14,496 bases of DNA, taken from contig CBFHWY010000068.1 of the NCBI GenBank assembly GCA_965659675.1, forward strand, positions 1 to 14,496, written 5' to 3'. A model generated the notes under the pieces. That model saw only the letters and a program-made list of their open reading frames with translations. It was not told the origin of the DNA and ran no database searches. Origin of the DNA: CBFHWY01 sp965659675 (lineage in GTDB: Bacteria > Bacteroidota > Bacteroidia > Flavobacteriales_G > Salibacteraceae). Of this stretch, positions 7,709 through 14,496 are shown piece by piece; the stretch's first letter is position 1; every line of letters starts with the position of its first letter. The position numbers and the translations under genes were made by a program.

Positions 7709-8653
7709 TTAAGCCATGGTCATCACCACCTTACCTCTCGTTCGCATTTTCTCAATGTAGGCGATCGCTTTTGCAGTATCTTCAAAATTGAACTGCTTAT
7801 CGATCTGAACCTTGACCTTTCGTTCTTTCATGAGTTCGGCTAATGTGTTAAGATCCCTGGTATTTGCTTTGGCAGTGAAGACCTGAATAGGATGTCTTTT
7901 GACGATGTTCGTCAACATGACTCCCAACATATGAGTCAAGGTGGTAAAACCGATCACAACAGATCTTTTTCCCATTCTTTTGTGATCACCATGAGTTAAA
8001 TTGCCATGACAATCCAAAACCAGGTCATATTTCTTGTTATGCTTGTGAATCGAATCCTTATCATAGGCGATAACATCATCTGCACCCAAAGAATCTACAA
8101 AGGATACATTGCGTGAAGAACATACTCCAATTACTTCAGCACCATATGCCTTCGCGATCTGAATAGCAAAATGCCCAACCCCGCCAGAGGCGCCATTTAC
8201 TAAAACCGATTCTCCCTTCTTAAGCTTCCCATGTGTGATCAGCGCCTGAAGAGCAGTGAGTCCTGCAATAGGTGAAGCGGCCATTTCTTCAAAGCTTAGT
8301 CCTTCAGGTATCAGGGCACAGGAAGTTTCCTCTACTAAATTGAATTCAGCAAAGGCGCCACCTTTAAGGCTTTCTCCATATACCCGATCATCCTGTTTGA
8401 AGCGCTTGCTGTTAGACGCATCTTCAACTACACCTGAGAAATCGGCTCCAAGTACTTTATCTTTAGGTTTGAACAGGCCAAAAGAGAGGCGCGCCAATTT
8501 GGGTTCACCCCTCATGATATGCCAGTCTGCTGGATTTACAGCATTGGCTTTAACTTTAACCAGGATATGTTCGGGCTTAGTTTCTGGCCTTTCGATCTCC
8601 TTTAGGGTCAAAACCTCTGGTCCTCCGTACTTTTCTTTGGTAATGGCTTTCAT
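7709..8653 (-). CDS. Zinc-independent MDR NADPH:quinone-type oxidoreductase
   Basis: A medium-chain dehydrogenase/reductase of 314 residues. The N-terminal GroES-like domain (about 1-120) has NAVNPADWHIMRG (37-49) and VLGADFSGVVE (67-77). The Rossmann domain carries the nucleotide-binding loop NGASGGVG (153-160), followed by AIQIAKAYGAEVIGV and SLGADDVIAYD, typical of NADPH-dependent quinone or enone reductases. The structural zinc cysteines of alcohol dehydrogenases are absent, so this is the zinc-independent branch; the substrate cannot be predicted. I chose the ATG at 8653, where the family's MKAITKxxYGGPEVL begins. A TTG six codons upstream (8671) would only add NQAYQ-like residues. It stands as a single gene, divergent from the small membrane protein gene with a gap of about 58 bases. 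Confidence 0.9.
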   Translation of the reverse strand: MKAITKEKYGGPEVLTLKEIERPETKPEHILVKVKANAVNPADWHIMRGEPKLARLSFGLFKPKDKVLGADFSGVVEDASNSKRFKQDDRVYGESLKGGAFAEFNLVEETSCALIPEGLSFEEMAASPIAGLTALQALITHGKLKKGESVLVNGASGGVGHFAIQIAKAYGAEVIGVCSSRNVSFVDSLGADDVIAYDKDSIHKHNKKYDLVLDCHGNLTHGDHKRMGKRSVVIGFTTLTHMLGVMLTNIVKRHPIQVFTAKANTRDLNTLAELMKERKVKVQIDKQFNFEDTAKAIAYIEKMRTRGKVVMTMA

Positions 8654-8711
8654 TTGATAGGCTTGGTTCAACTTTTATACCTCTATGACGTTTTACTTCA
8701 AAGAAAGTTAC

Positions 8712-8945
8712 ATGAAGAACATTAAAGTCCCAGTTTTCGGAACAAGCGCCTTTTTATTGATCTACGTGATTGCTGTAGGTCTGAATATGAATTACCCTTT
8801 GATCTTTACCATGTTCATGATCGGACAGGCTTTGGTGATCTATATGGTGTACAGTGTGCTTAAATTCGGTGAAGACCCTGGGAAAAAGTTTGATGAAGGG
8901 CATTGGTACGACGACCGTCCGCCCGTTCCAGTTCAGGAAGATTGA
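8712..8945 (+). CDS. Small two-helix membrane protein, function unknown
   Basis: A protein of 77 residues starting at ATG 8712 (MKNIKVPVFG). An in-frame ATG at 8685 would add nine residues, but they do not look like part of the protein. Two hydrophobic segments (about 10-24 and 29-50) are separated by a short NMNYP turn. They are followed by a charged, proline-rich tail (FGEDPGKKFDEGHWYDDRPPVP) that is probably cytoplasmic. Small proteins of this shape are common in Bacteroidota, with no known function. The 3' end overlaps the 3' end of the convergent flavodoxin gene by 13 bases. Confidence 0.7.
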   Translation: MKNIKVPVFGTSAFLLIYVIAVGLNMNYPLIFTMFMIGQALVIYMVYSVLKFGEDPGKKFDEGHWYDDRPPVPVQED

Positions 8946-9448
8946 AGTTCCAATTCTGATAACCAGGTATCGAGCTCATTGAGTCTCGCCGGATCAATTT
9001 TATTCTTCCCTTTACTCAAAAACTCTTTTTTCTCAGGGTTCTTCTCAAAGTGAGCCAGCATATTTAACATCAGCTTTTCCCACCATTCGAGGTTTGAGCG
9101 ATCCAAACGTCCAGGCATCTTAAATACCTTCATGCTTATCAAATACTCAGAAGGAAGACTATTGCTGATCATCTTGTCTAATTCTGGATCTTCCGGATCA
9201 GTTCCAGAAACCGTGAATAAGGCCAGATTCTTATCTCGAATGTGATGCCAATATTCCAGCATCCAATCGGTGATCCTCAAATGTCCCATATAAATTGCAG
9301 AACCTAAAATGATATTATCCGCCTGCTGAATGCGTTTTACTGAAATGTCTTCGATGCTGTAGCAAGTGATACCCATTTCCTTGCAGATCCATTCAGAATA
9401 AATTTTGGTAGCACCGTGTTTTGAGGCGTATATGATGATTGAGTCCAT
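8933..9448 (-). CDS. Flavodoxin-domain protein (HemG-like)
   Basis: A protein of 171 residues with a flavodoxin fold that should bind FMN. The start of the fold, SIIIYASKHGATKIYSEW (3-20), carries the phosphate-binding loop SKHGATK (9-15). NIILGSAIYMGHL (45-57), ALFTVSGTD (76-84) and the later MPGRLDRSNLEWWEKLML (111-128) match the flavodoxin family that includes menaquinone-dependent protoporphyrinogen dehydrogenase HemG. A HemG role is not assured: the resemblance is to the wider family, and no haem gene lies nearby. The ATG at 9448 is preferred over the ATG at 9493, because the extra 15 residues do not resemble the fold and AAGGAAA, a possible ribosome binding site, precedes 9448. The 3' end runs 13 bases into the convergent small membrane protein gene. 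Confidence 0.82.
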   Translation of the reverse strand: MDSIIIYASKHGATKIYSEWICKEMGITCYSIEDISVKRIQQADNIILGSAIYMGHLRITDWMLEYWHHIRDKNLALFTVSGTDPEDPELDKMISNSLPSEYLISMKVFKMPGRLDRSNLEWWEKLMLNMLAHFEKNPEKKEFLSKGKNKIDPARLNELDTWLSELELQSS

Positions 9449-9543
9449 GGTCTTTTCCTTTGGTTGACAAAGAGAATAAAACTGCCATGGCATAAAGATG
9501 AGTCTGCTCAGTTATGAATTTTACATTGCTCACTTTTGTTTGC

Positions 9544-9577
9544 TTTGAAGCCGTATTTTTAGCTCCTGCTAATTTTC
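9544..9577 (+). promoter_or_regulatory. Candidate Bacteroidota-type promoter for ligA operon
   Basis: TTTG at 9544-9547 is followed after 22 bases by TAATTTTC (9570-9577), which differs from the Bacteroidota -7 consensus TAnnTTTG only at its last base. It ends 13 bases before the ligA ATG. Such short motifs arise by chance, so confidence is low. Confidence 0.3.
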
Positions 9578-9590
9578 ATCTTTGCAGAAC

Positions 9591-11609
9591 ATGTCCAGAG
9601 AAGAGATCAAGTCGAAAATAACAGCGCTGAGTGAGGAGGTCGAGGCACACAATCACCGTTATTATGTGCTGAACGATCCGACTATATCAGACTACGATTT
9701 CGACATGATGCTTAAAGAGCTGCAGAAGCTCGAGGATGAAAATCCGGAGCTTGCCGACCCAAACTCTCCAACAAAAAGGGTAGGGGGTGATATTACAAAG
9801 AAGTTTCAGACCTTTACTCATGAGCGCCCTATGCTTTCTCTTTCAAATACCTACAGCTTTGAGGAGATCGCCGACTGGGAAAAACGTTTGCGCAAAACCA
9901 TCGAAGGTGAAATTGAATACGCCTGCGAATTAAAGTATGATGGGGTGGCAATTAGCATCTCTTACGAAAATGGCGAGCTCAAAAGAGCGCTTACAAGGGG
10001 AGATGGTGAAAAAGGAGAGGATGTGACCACCAATGTGAGGACCATAAGAAGTATCCCCTTAAAATTGGACCCGAATAAAGTCCCGGAGAAATTTGAGATC
10101 CGCGGTGAGATATTCTTTCCGCTGGATCGCTTCCAACGCCTTAATGAAGAGCGTGAAGATATTGGAGAAGCCACCTATGCAAACCCGCGAAATACAGCTT
10201 CTGGTACCTTAAAGTTGCAAGATTCGAGGGTAGTTTCTGAGCGTGGATTGGATTGTTATCTGTATTTCATTTTGGGCGAAGGACTGCCCTTTGCCGATCA
10301 TTTTGAAAACCTGCGAACTGCCGCTGAATGGGGTTTTAAGGTGCCTTCAGAAAAACATGGAATGTTCAGAAAGTGCTCGAGCATCGATGAGATCAAAGAA
10401 TTTATAGACCATTGGGACCAAAAGCGGAAGGAACTGAACTTTGAGACTGATGGTGTGGTTATCAAGGTGAGTGATTATGCACAGCAGGATGAATTGGGGA
10501 TGACAGCTAAAAGTCCGCGCTGGGCCATTGCATACAAGTATAAGACAGAGCGTGTAGCCACCCGGCTTAATTCAGTTTCATATCAAGTTGGACGCACAGG
10601 AGCGATTACCCCAGTGGCAAATCTGGAGCCGGTTACACTTGGAGGCACCACGGTAAAACGTGCCTCGCTTCACAATGCCGATCAGATCGAAAAGTTGGGG
10701 ATCATGGAGGGCGATATGGTCTTTGTGGAAAAGGGAGGAGAGATCATCCCTAAAGTGGTTGGGTATGATAAAGACGCAAGGCCTTCAACAGCAGAGAAGA
10801 TCGACTATCCATCAAATTGTCCAGAGTGTGAAACAACATTGATCCGAAAAGAAGGTGAAGCCCTGCACTACTGCCCGAATGAATGGGAGTGTCCGCCACA
10901 GGTCAAAGGAAAAATGATCCATTTCATCAGCCGAAAGGCGATGGATATTGATGGTCTTGGTGAAGAAAGCATAGAGCTTTTCCATCGTGAGGGCCTGATC
11001 AGAAATGCAGCTGATATATACGACCTGAGCAGGGAACAGCTTTTACCTCTGGAAAGACTGGCAGAGAAGTCGGTCAATAATATCCTCGTCTCGATTGCTC
11101 AATCGAAGGATGTGCCTTTTGAGCGCGTCTTATTCGCCATGGGTATCCGATATGTAGGGGAGACCGTTGCAAAGAAGTTAGCTCGCGCTTTTGAGCATAT
11201 TGATAAACTTGCTTCAGCTTCCAAAGAGGCATTGCTCGAAACAGAAGATGTGGGTGAACGAATTGCTGAAAGTGTGATGGATTTCTTCTCTGAGTTATCC
11301 AACATTCAAATGCTGGAGCGCCTGAAGGCAGCTGGACTCAAAATGGAAATAGAGGAGTCTGATAAAGCAGTTTCAGATCTTTTGAAAGACAAGAAGGTTG
11401 TCGTTTCAGGGGTATTCTCGAAGTACTCAAGAAATGAGATCAAGGATCTGATCGAAGCGCATGGAGGACAAAATGTAGGGTCCATTTCCTCAAAGACCAG
11501 CTTTGTTCTGGCTGGAGAGAATATGGGTCCGAGTAAGCTGGCAAAAGCCGAGAAACTTGGAATTGAGATCTTATCGGAAGATGATTTCCTTAAAATGATC
11601 GGAGCATGA
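9591..11609 (+). CDS. ligA: NAD-dependent DNA ligase LigA
   Basis: This is the essential replicative DNA ligase, which joins Okazaki fragments using NAD+. The product is 672 residues, the usual length. In order it has: the Ia domain with HRYYVLDDP-like HNHRYYVLNDP (20-30) and DYDFDMML; the adenylation domain with the catalytic lysine K115 in ELKYDG; RGEIFFP (171-177), NPRNTASGTL (198-207) and FETDGVVIKV (284-293); an OB fold with VGRTGAITPVANLEPV (333-348); a zinc finger with cysteines 410, 413, 428 and 434; the HhH region (about 440-585); and a C-terminal BRCT domain (about 598-672). The ATG at 9591 (MSREEIKSK) is preferred over an upstream TTG at 9582. The stop overlaps the start of the DUF6913-like gene (ATGA). 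All expected residues are intact. Confidence 0.98.
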   Translation: MSREEIKSKITALSEEVEAHNHRYYVLNDPTISDYDFDMMLKELQKLEDENPELADPNSPTKRVGGDITKKFQTFTHERPMLSLSNTYSFEEIADWEKRLRKTIEGEIEYACELKYDGVAISISYENGELKRALTRGDGEKGEDVTTNVRTIRSIPLKLDPNKVPEKFEIRGEIFFPLDRFQRLNEEREDIGEATYANPRNTASGTLKLQDSRVVSERGLDCYLYFILGEGLPFADHFENLRTAAEWGFKVPSEKHGMFRKCSSIDEIKEFIDHWDQKRKELNFETDGVVIKVSDYAQQDELGMTAKSPRWAIAYKYKTERVATRLNSVSYQVGRTGAITPVANLEPVTLGGTTVKRASLHNADQIEKLGIMEGDMVFVEKGGEIIPKVVGYDKDARPSTAEKIDYPSNCPECETTLIRKEGEALHYCPNEWECPPQVKGKMIHFISRKAMDIDGLGEESIELFHREGLIRNAADIYDLSREQLLPLERLAEKSVNNILVSIAQSKDVPFERVLFAMGIRYVGETVAKKLARAFEHIDKLASASKEALLETEDVGERIAESVMDFFSELSNIQMLERLKAAGLKMEIEESDKAVSDLLKDKKVVVSGVFSKYSRNEIKDLIEAHGGQNVGSISSKTSFVLAGENMGPSKLAKAEKLGIEILSEDDFLKMIGA

Positions 11610-12151
11610 TCACAACCATTCGAAGGAAGGCTGGAGCCTATATCCTTAACCGGAATCTGAAGCAGAACAAGCGTGGAGTAAGGCCTATTTCGCTTAAGGA
11701 GGTGCAGTCTGTGCTGATCATTAGCGATATGGATCGAGCTGATCATTTTAAAGCCTGCCTGGATTATGAGAAGTTTCTCAGAAGAGAAGAAGGAGTGCGA
11801 CAGGTAGATATCCTGGCTTATACCGATAAAAAGCAGATCCCTGATGATCTCATTGCCAATCAAAATCATTTCTTTTTATGCCGAAAGGACCTGAATTGGT
11901 TTTATTCTCCGATCAGCAAGGACATTGTCAAACTGCTGAAATCAAAACATCAACTGCTTATCGATGCCAGCTTTGAGGAGAAATTTCCTCTTAACTTCGC
12001 ACTTGCAGTATCAAACGCGAGCTTCAAAGTGGGAAAGAAAGAGGAATATCATGAAAAGTATCTCGACTTTATGGTTGATCTGAAGAATGACTCAGACATT
12101 CACGCTCTTTTTTCTCAATTGAATCATTTTTTAAATATGTTCAGTCGATAG
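11606..12151 (+). CDS. DUF6913-like conserved protein of unknown function
   Basis: A protein of 181 residues resembling the Bacteroidota-restricted DUF6913 family. It starts with a basic helix (about 1-28), then SVLIISDMDRADHF (about 35-48), a DILAYTDKKQIP segment (about 68-79), KDLNWF (about 93-98), LLIDASFEEKFPLNFALAVSNASFKVG (about 116-142) and a short C-terminal helix. It has no membrane segment or signal peptide. The gene is the middle of a tight operon: its ATG overlaps the ligA stop by four bases, and its TAG is one base before the dapA start. The family's function is not known. The coupling to ligA and dapA is a genomic observation and does not by itself show a role in repair or lysine synthesis. 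Confidence 0.8.
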   Translation: MITTIRRKAGAYILNRNLKQNKRGVRPISLKEVQSVLIISDMDRADHFKACLDYEKFLRREEGVRQVDILAYTDKKQIPDDLIANQNHFFLCRKDLNWFYSPISKDIVKLLKSKHQLLIDASFEEKFPLNFALAVSNASFKVGKKEEYHEKYLDFMVDLKNDSDIHALFSQLNHFLNMFSR

Positions 12152-12152
12152 T

Positions 12153-13037
12153 ATGAAGAAATTTCAAGGAACAGGAGTTGCCATTGTAACCCCTTTCAAA
12201 GAAGATCTAAAGGTAGATTACCCCGCGCTGGAAAGGGTCGTTCGTCATTTGCATAGTGGAGGAGTAGAATTTCTTGTTGTACAGGGAACCACCGGAGAAT
12301 CAGTCACCCTTAACAAGGAAGAGAAAAAAGAAGTGCTGGAGTTCATCAAAGAGGTGAATGATGGAAAGCTTCCCATTGTACTTGGACACGGCGGAAATAA
12401 TACTCAGGCTCTGATCGATGGTTTTGAGGAGGTCAATTTTGAAGGAGTTGATGCCATTCTCTCAGTGAGTCCGTACTACAACAAACCAACTCAGGAAGGC
12501 ATCTACAAACACTATGAGTTGCTGTCCAAAGCCTCTCCAGTAGATATCATTCTTTACAATGTTCCTGGTCGAACAGCTTCTAATTTAAGCTGGCAAACGA
12601 CGACTAGTTTGGCCGAAGACTTCAAGAATATCATTGGAACCAAGGAAGCAGCAGGCGATCTGGAGCAAGTGGCGAAGGTGGTAAATAACAGTCCGGATGA
12701 TTTCATCGTGTTATCAGGAGATGATGCACTCTCTGTGCCTCATATGTCTGTAGGCGGTGATGGCGTGATCTCAGTATTGGCCAATGCATTCCCCATGATC
12801 TTCTCGGATATGCTGCGCCATTGTTTGAACAACCGATACCCTGAAGCCAGAAAGAACTATTACCGTTTGAATCACTTGATTGACCTGCTTTTTGCAGAGG
12901 GAAACCCAGGTGGTATCAAAGCCGTTTTGAAACAAATCGGGCTTTGTGAAGAGCATATGCGACCTCCGCTAGTTCCAATCAGCAATGAACTTCGCAAGAA
13001 GATCCAGGAGGAGATAGAACTTGTGGTGAGCTCATAG
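12153..13037 (+). CDS. dapA: 4-hydroxy-tetrahydrodipicolinate synthase DapA
   Basis: A class I aldolase of 294 residues that condenses pyruvate with aspartate semialdehyde, the first committed step of lysine and meso-diaminopimelate synthesis. The TIM-barrel motifs are all present: GTTGES (45-50, T46/T47 bind pyruvate), SPYYNKPTQEG (106-116, Y109), LYNVPGRT (134-141, Y135 and R140) and the Schiff-base lysine K164 in GTKEAAGD (162-169). SGDD and GGDGVISVLAN follow in the C-terminal half. It starts one base after the stop of the DUF6913-like gene, so it is translated from the same transcript as ligA. Its stop lies 29 bases from that of the convergent phosphatase gene. Confidence 0.97.
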   Translation: MKKFQGTGVAIVTPFKEDLKVDYPALERVVRHLHSGGVEFLVVQGTTGESVTLNKEEKKEVLEFIKEVNDGKLPIVLGHGGNNTQALIDGFEEVNFEGVDAILSVSPYYNKPTQEGIYKHYELLSKASPVDIILYNVPGRTASNLSWQTTTSLAEDFKNIIGTKEAAGDLEQVAKVVNNSPDDFIVLSGDDALSVPHMSVGGDGVISVLANAFPMIFSDMLRHCLNNRYPEARKNYYRLNHLIDLLFAEGNPGGIKAVLKQIGLCEEHMRPPLVPISNELRKKIQEEIELVVSS

Positions 13038-13040
13038 CTA

Positions 13041-13060
13041 CAGCGCAGAATGTTGCGTTG
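13041..13060. terminator. possible terminator hairpin between convergent genes
   Basis: CAGCGCA (13041-13047) pairs with TGCGTTG (13054-13060) with one G-T pair, around a 6-base loop. It sits in the 29-base gap between dapA and the convergent phosphatase gene. No T-tract follows, so the call is weak. Confidence 0.28.
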
Positions 13061-13066
13061 AATACC

Positions 13067-14290
13067 TCAGTTGATCTCTAGCCCGGCAATGAGAATATCA
13101 TCTGTTTGAGCCAGGCGGCCTCTCCAGCTTAAGTGTTCTTCCAAAACGAACTTCTCGAGCTCTTTCAGTTCAAGTTCCCGGTGCGTTTCTAATAGATCAT
13201 AAAGGTTTGAGGTCTTGTACTTGCTATCACTCATTTCACCGATCTGATCTGCATAGCCATCGCTGAACATGAAGAGTCGGTCTCCTGACTTTAGATTTAG
13301 ACTGTGTTTCTCAAAGTTCTTTTGATCCATTGAATAAAGCCCAACTGGAGCTCTGTATCCCTTAAGAACTTCAAATTTATCCCCGGAAGCAAGAATCAAA
13401 GGCCTTCTCGCACCAGAATACCGGAGCAACTGTTCTTTTTTATTGTAATGGCACAAAATGGCGTCCATTCCTGCGCCGAGTTCTTCCTGGTCGGGCTCCG
13501 CATCGATGGTTTTATTGAGCAGGCGTTTATCTAACAGCCAAAAAATATCTGCGGGTTCGGAAACTCCGTACTCCTTGACGATATTCTGCAGGTAAGTGTG
13601 AATCAGGATAGACATCAGTGCACCAGAAACCGCATGCCCGGTGCAATCGATGACCCCAAAAAGTAATTCGTCCTCAGAGAGCTTGTAAGACCAGAAAAAA
13701 TCCCCACCGATCAGTGATTTTGGGCGATTGATGATGAAATGATCGCCAAAGAATTCACGAAGCTTATCGCTTTCTGGAAGTATGGCCTCTTGAAGATCCC
13801 TGGCCGATTCAAAGCTCTTAAGTAGATCGTCTTTCTGCAGGTTGATGAGTTTATTGGCATAAACCAGATCTTCATTCTTGATGGTGAGCAAGTGCCTCAG
13901 TTCGATGAGGTCAAAGCAGGTCTCCAAACTGAACTCTAAGAGTGCGGGGTTGAAGGGCTTGATGATGATGCCAAAGGGAATGGTGTCAGAAGCTTTTTCA
14001 TAAAGGGCTGAATCATGGCCGCTCGTGCTATAAACAAAAGGTATTCTTAGTTCATCGGTGAGCTGCTCCGCCAATGTGATCGCATTAGGCTGACCTTTTA
14101 ATGTGATGTCGATGATCACCAGATGAGGAGGCATTTCGGTACGCAGAATCCTCAGGGCATCATTCACGTTGTGACAAAAGGATAATTTTCGAAAGCCCAG
14201 TTCTTCGAGGTGACCTTTTAATTCAGAGGCTACGAGTGTATCTGACTCGACGATGAGTAGTTTTCTATCGTTGTTCTTTTTCCGATTCAT
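13067..14290 (-). CDS. Response regulator receiver fused to SpoIIE/PP2C phosphatase
   Basis: A two-domain signalling protein of 407 residues. The receiver domain (about 9-125) has E15 and D17 as acidic residues, phosphoacceptor D61 in IIDITLKG, S88/T89 and K111 in IIKPF. A helical linker (about 125-175) leads to a SpoIIE-type PP2C phosphatase domain (about 180-407) with metal-binding GGDFFW (195-200), DCTGHAVSGALMS (215-227), GMDAILC (274-280), FSDGYADQIG (342-351) and QTDDILIAGLE (395-405). It probably dephosphorylates a phosphoprotein, possibly an anti-anti-sigma factor, once its receiver is phosphorylated; neither partner is encoded in the window. The usual GHG of the third motif is GHA here. 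The ATG overlaps the stop of the upstream ABC-F gene by four bases. Confidence 0.92.
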   Translation of the reverse strand: MNRKKNNDRKLLIVESDTLVASELKGHLEELGFRKLSFCHNVNDALRILRTEMPPHLVIIDITLKGQPNAITLAEQLTDELRIPFVYSTSGHDSALYEKASDTIPFGIIIKPFNPALLEFSLETCFDLIELRHLLTIKNEDLVYANKLINLQKDDLLKSFESARDLQEAILPESDKLREFFGDHFIINRPKSLIGGDFFWSYKLSEDELLFGVIDCTGHAVSGALMSILIHTYLQNIVKEYGVSEPADIFWLLDKRLLNKTIDAEPDQEELGAGMDAILCHYNKKEQLLRYSGARRPLILASGDKFEVLKGYRAPVGLYSMDQKNFEKHSLNLKSGDRLFMFSDGYADQIGEMSDSKYKTSNLYDLLETHRELELKELEKFVLEEHLSWRGRLAQTDDILIAGLEIN

Positions 14291-14496
14291 GATCCGGATT
14301 CCAGGGCTTCTTTTTCAACTTCAAACTTCTCCCAGGCATTCACCTTTTGGTCGATCTTTTGTTTCAGGTTAGCGTGTTCCATGAACAGCTCCTGCGCTTC
14401 AGCAGATTTAGCCACTTCAGGATCAGCTAGCTTCGCTTCCAGTTCTTCCAGTTCTTCTTCCAGTTCCTGAATGCGTTTTTCGACATTTCGAATATT
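14287..14496 (-). CDS. ABC-F family ATPase, C-terminal end only
   Basis: The last 69 codons of a minus-strand gene whose 5' part lies beyond the window. They encode a highly charged coiled coil (RIQELEEELEELEAKLADPE and onward to the ALESGS end). This matches the C-terminal domain of ABC-F ATPases (Uup type), which act on the ribosome or DNA rather than in transport. No ATPase motif is inside the window, so the assignment relies on this tail alone. Its TGA overlaps the ATG of the receiver-phosphatase gene, which suggests the two are co-transcribed. Confidence 0.75.
   Translation of the reverse strand, partial: NIRNVEKRIQELEEELEELEAKLADPEVAKSAEAQELFMEHANLKQKIDQKVNAWEKFEVEKEALESGS

Noticed and set aside
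7704..7713. Perfect 10-base palindrome GGCTTAAGCC at the end of the oxidoreductase gene
   Set aside because: Too short and loop-free to be a terminator, and expected by chance at this length; no second copy noticed.
11306..11869. Open frame of 187 codons on the minus strand opposite the ligA end and the DUF6913-like gene
   Set aside because: Serine- and proline-rich composition typical of an antisense frame, and it overlaps the conserved BRCT domain coding sequence.
14440..14475. Repeated agttcttcc-like units
   Set aside because: These encode the glutamate/leucine-rich coiled coil of the ABC-F tail, so the repetition follows from protein composition.

Overview
The window most likely comes from a Bacteroidota chromosome, probably a marine-type member of the Cytophagales. 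This is inferred from the ORF6N protein typical of that phylum, a DUF6913-like gene beside dapA, the general lack of Shine-Dalgarno sequences before starts, and moderate GC content. It is mostly ordinary chromosome with densely packed, often overlapping genes. No tRNA, rRNA, CRISPR array or transposase was seen.

Left part (1-6740): the 3' part of an ORF6N-domain gene on the + strand faces a minus-strand operon. That operon is the ligase-associated DNA damage response cluster. In transcription order it encodes a metallo-beta-lactamase-fold exonuclease, an ATP-dependent DNA ligase, a large Lhr-like DEXH helicase and the phosphoesterase PdeM. All junctions overlap by 4-11 bases, which implies translational coupling. 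A gene of unknown function sits 3 bases upstream of the exonuclease and probably leads the operon; it may itself be frameshifted. A near-perfect 31-bp palindrome lies inside the ORF6N coding sequence, and a diverged second copy lies in the gap just after the gene. This is the most unusual signal in the window.

Middle (6796-9448): a secreted, probably outer-membrane beta-barrel-like protein is split by a +1 frameshift. It is followed by a minus-strand MDR-family NADPH:quinone-type oxidoreductase, a small two-helix membrane protein, and a flavodoxin-family protein on the opposite strand.

Right part (9591-14496): a compact + strand operon carries NAD-dependent DNA ligase (ligA), a DUF6913-like protein and 4-hydroxy-tetrahydrodipicolinate synthase (dapA). 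Facing it is a minus-strand response regulator fused to a SpoIIE/PP2C phosphatase, whose start overlaps the end of an ABC-F ATPase gene that runs off the window. Two unrelated DNA ligases, one ATP-dependent and one NAD-dependent, therefore lie about 4.4 kb apart.
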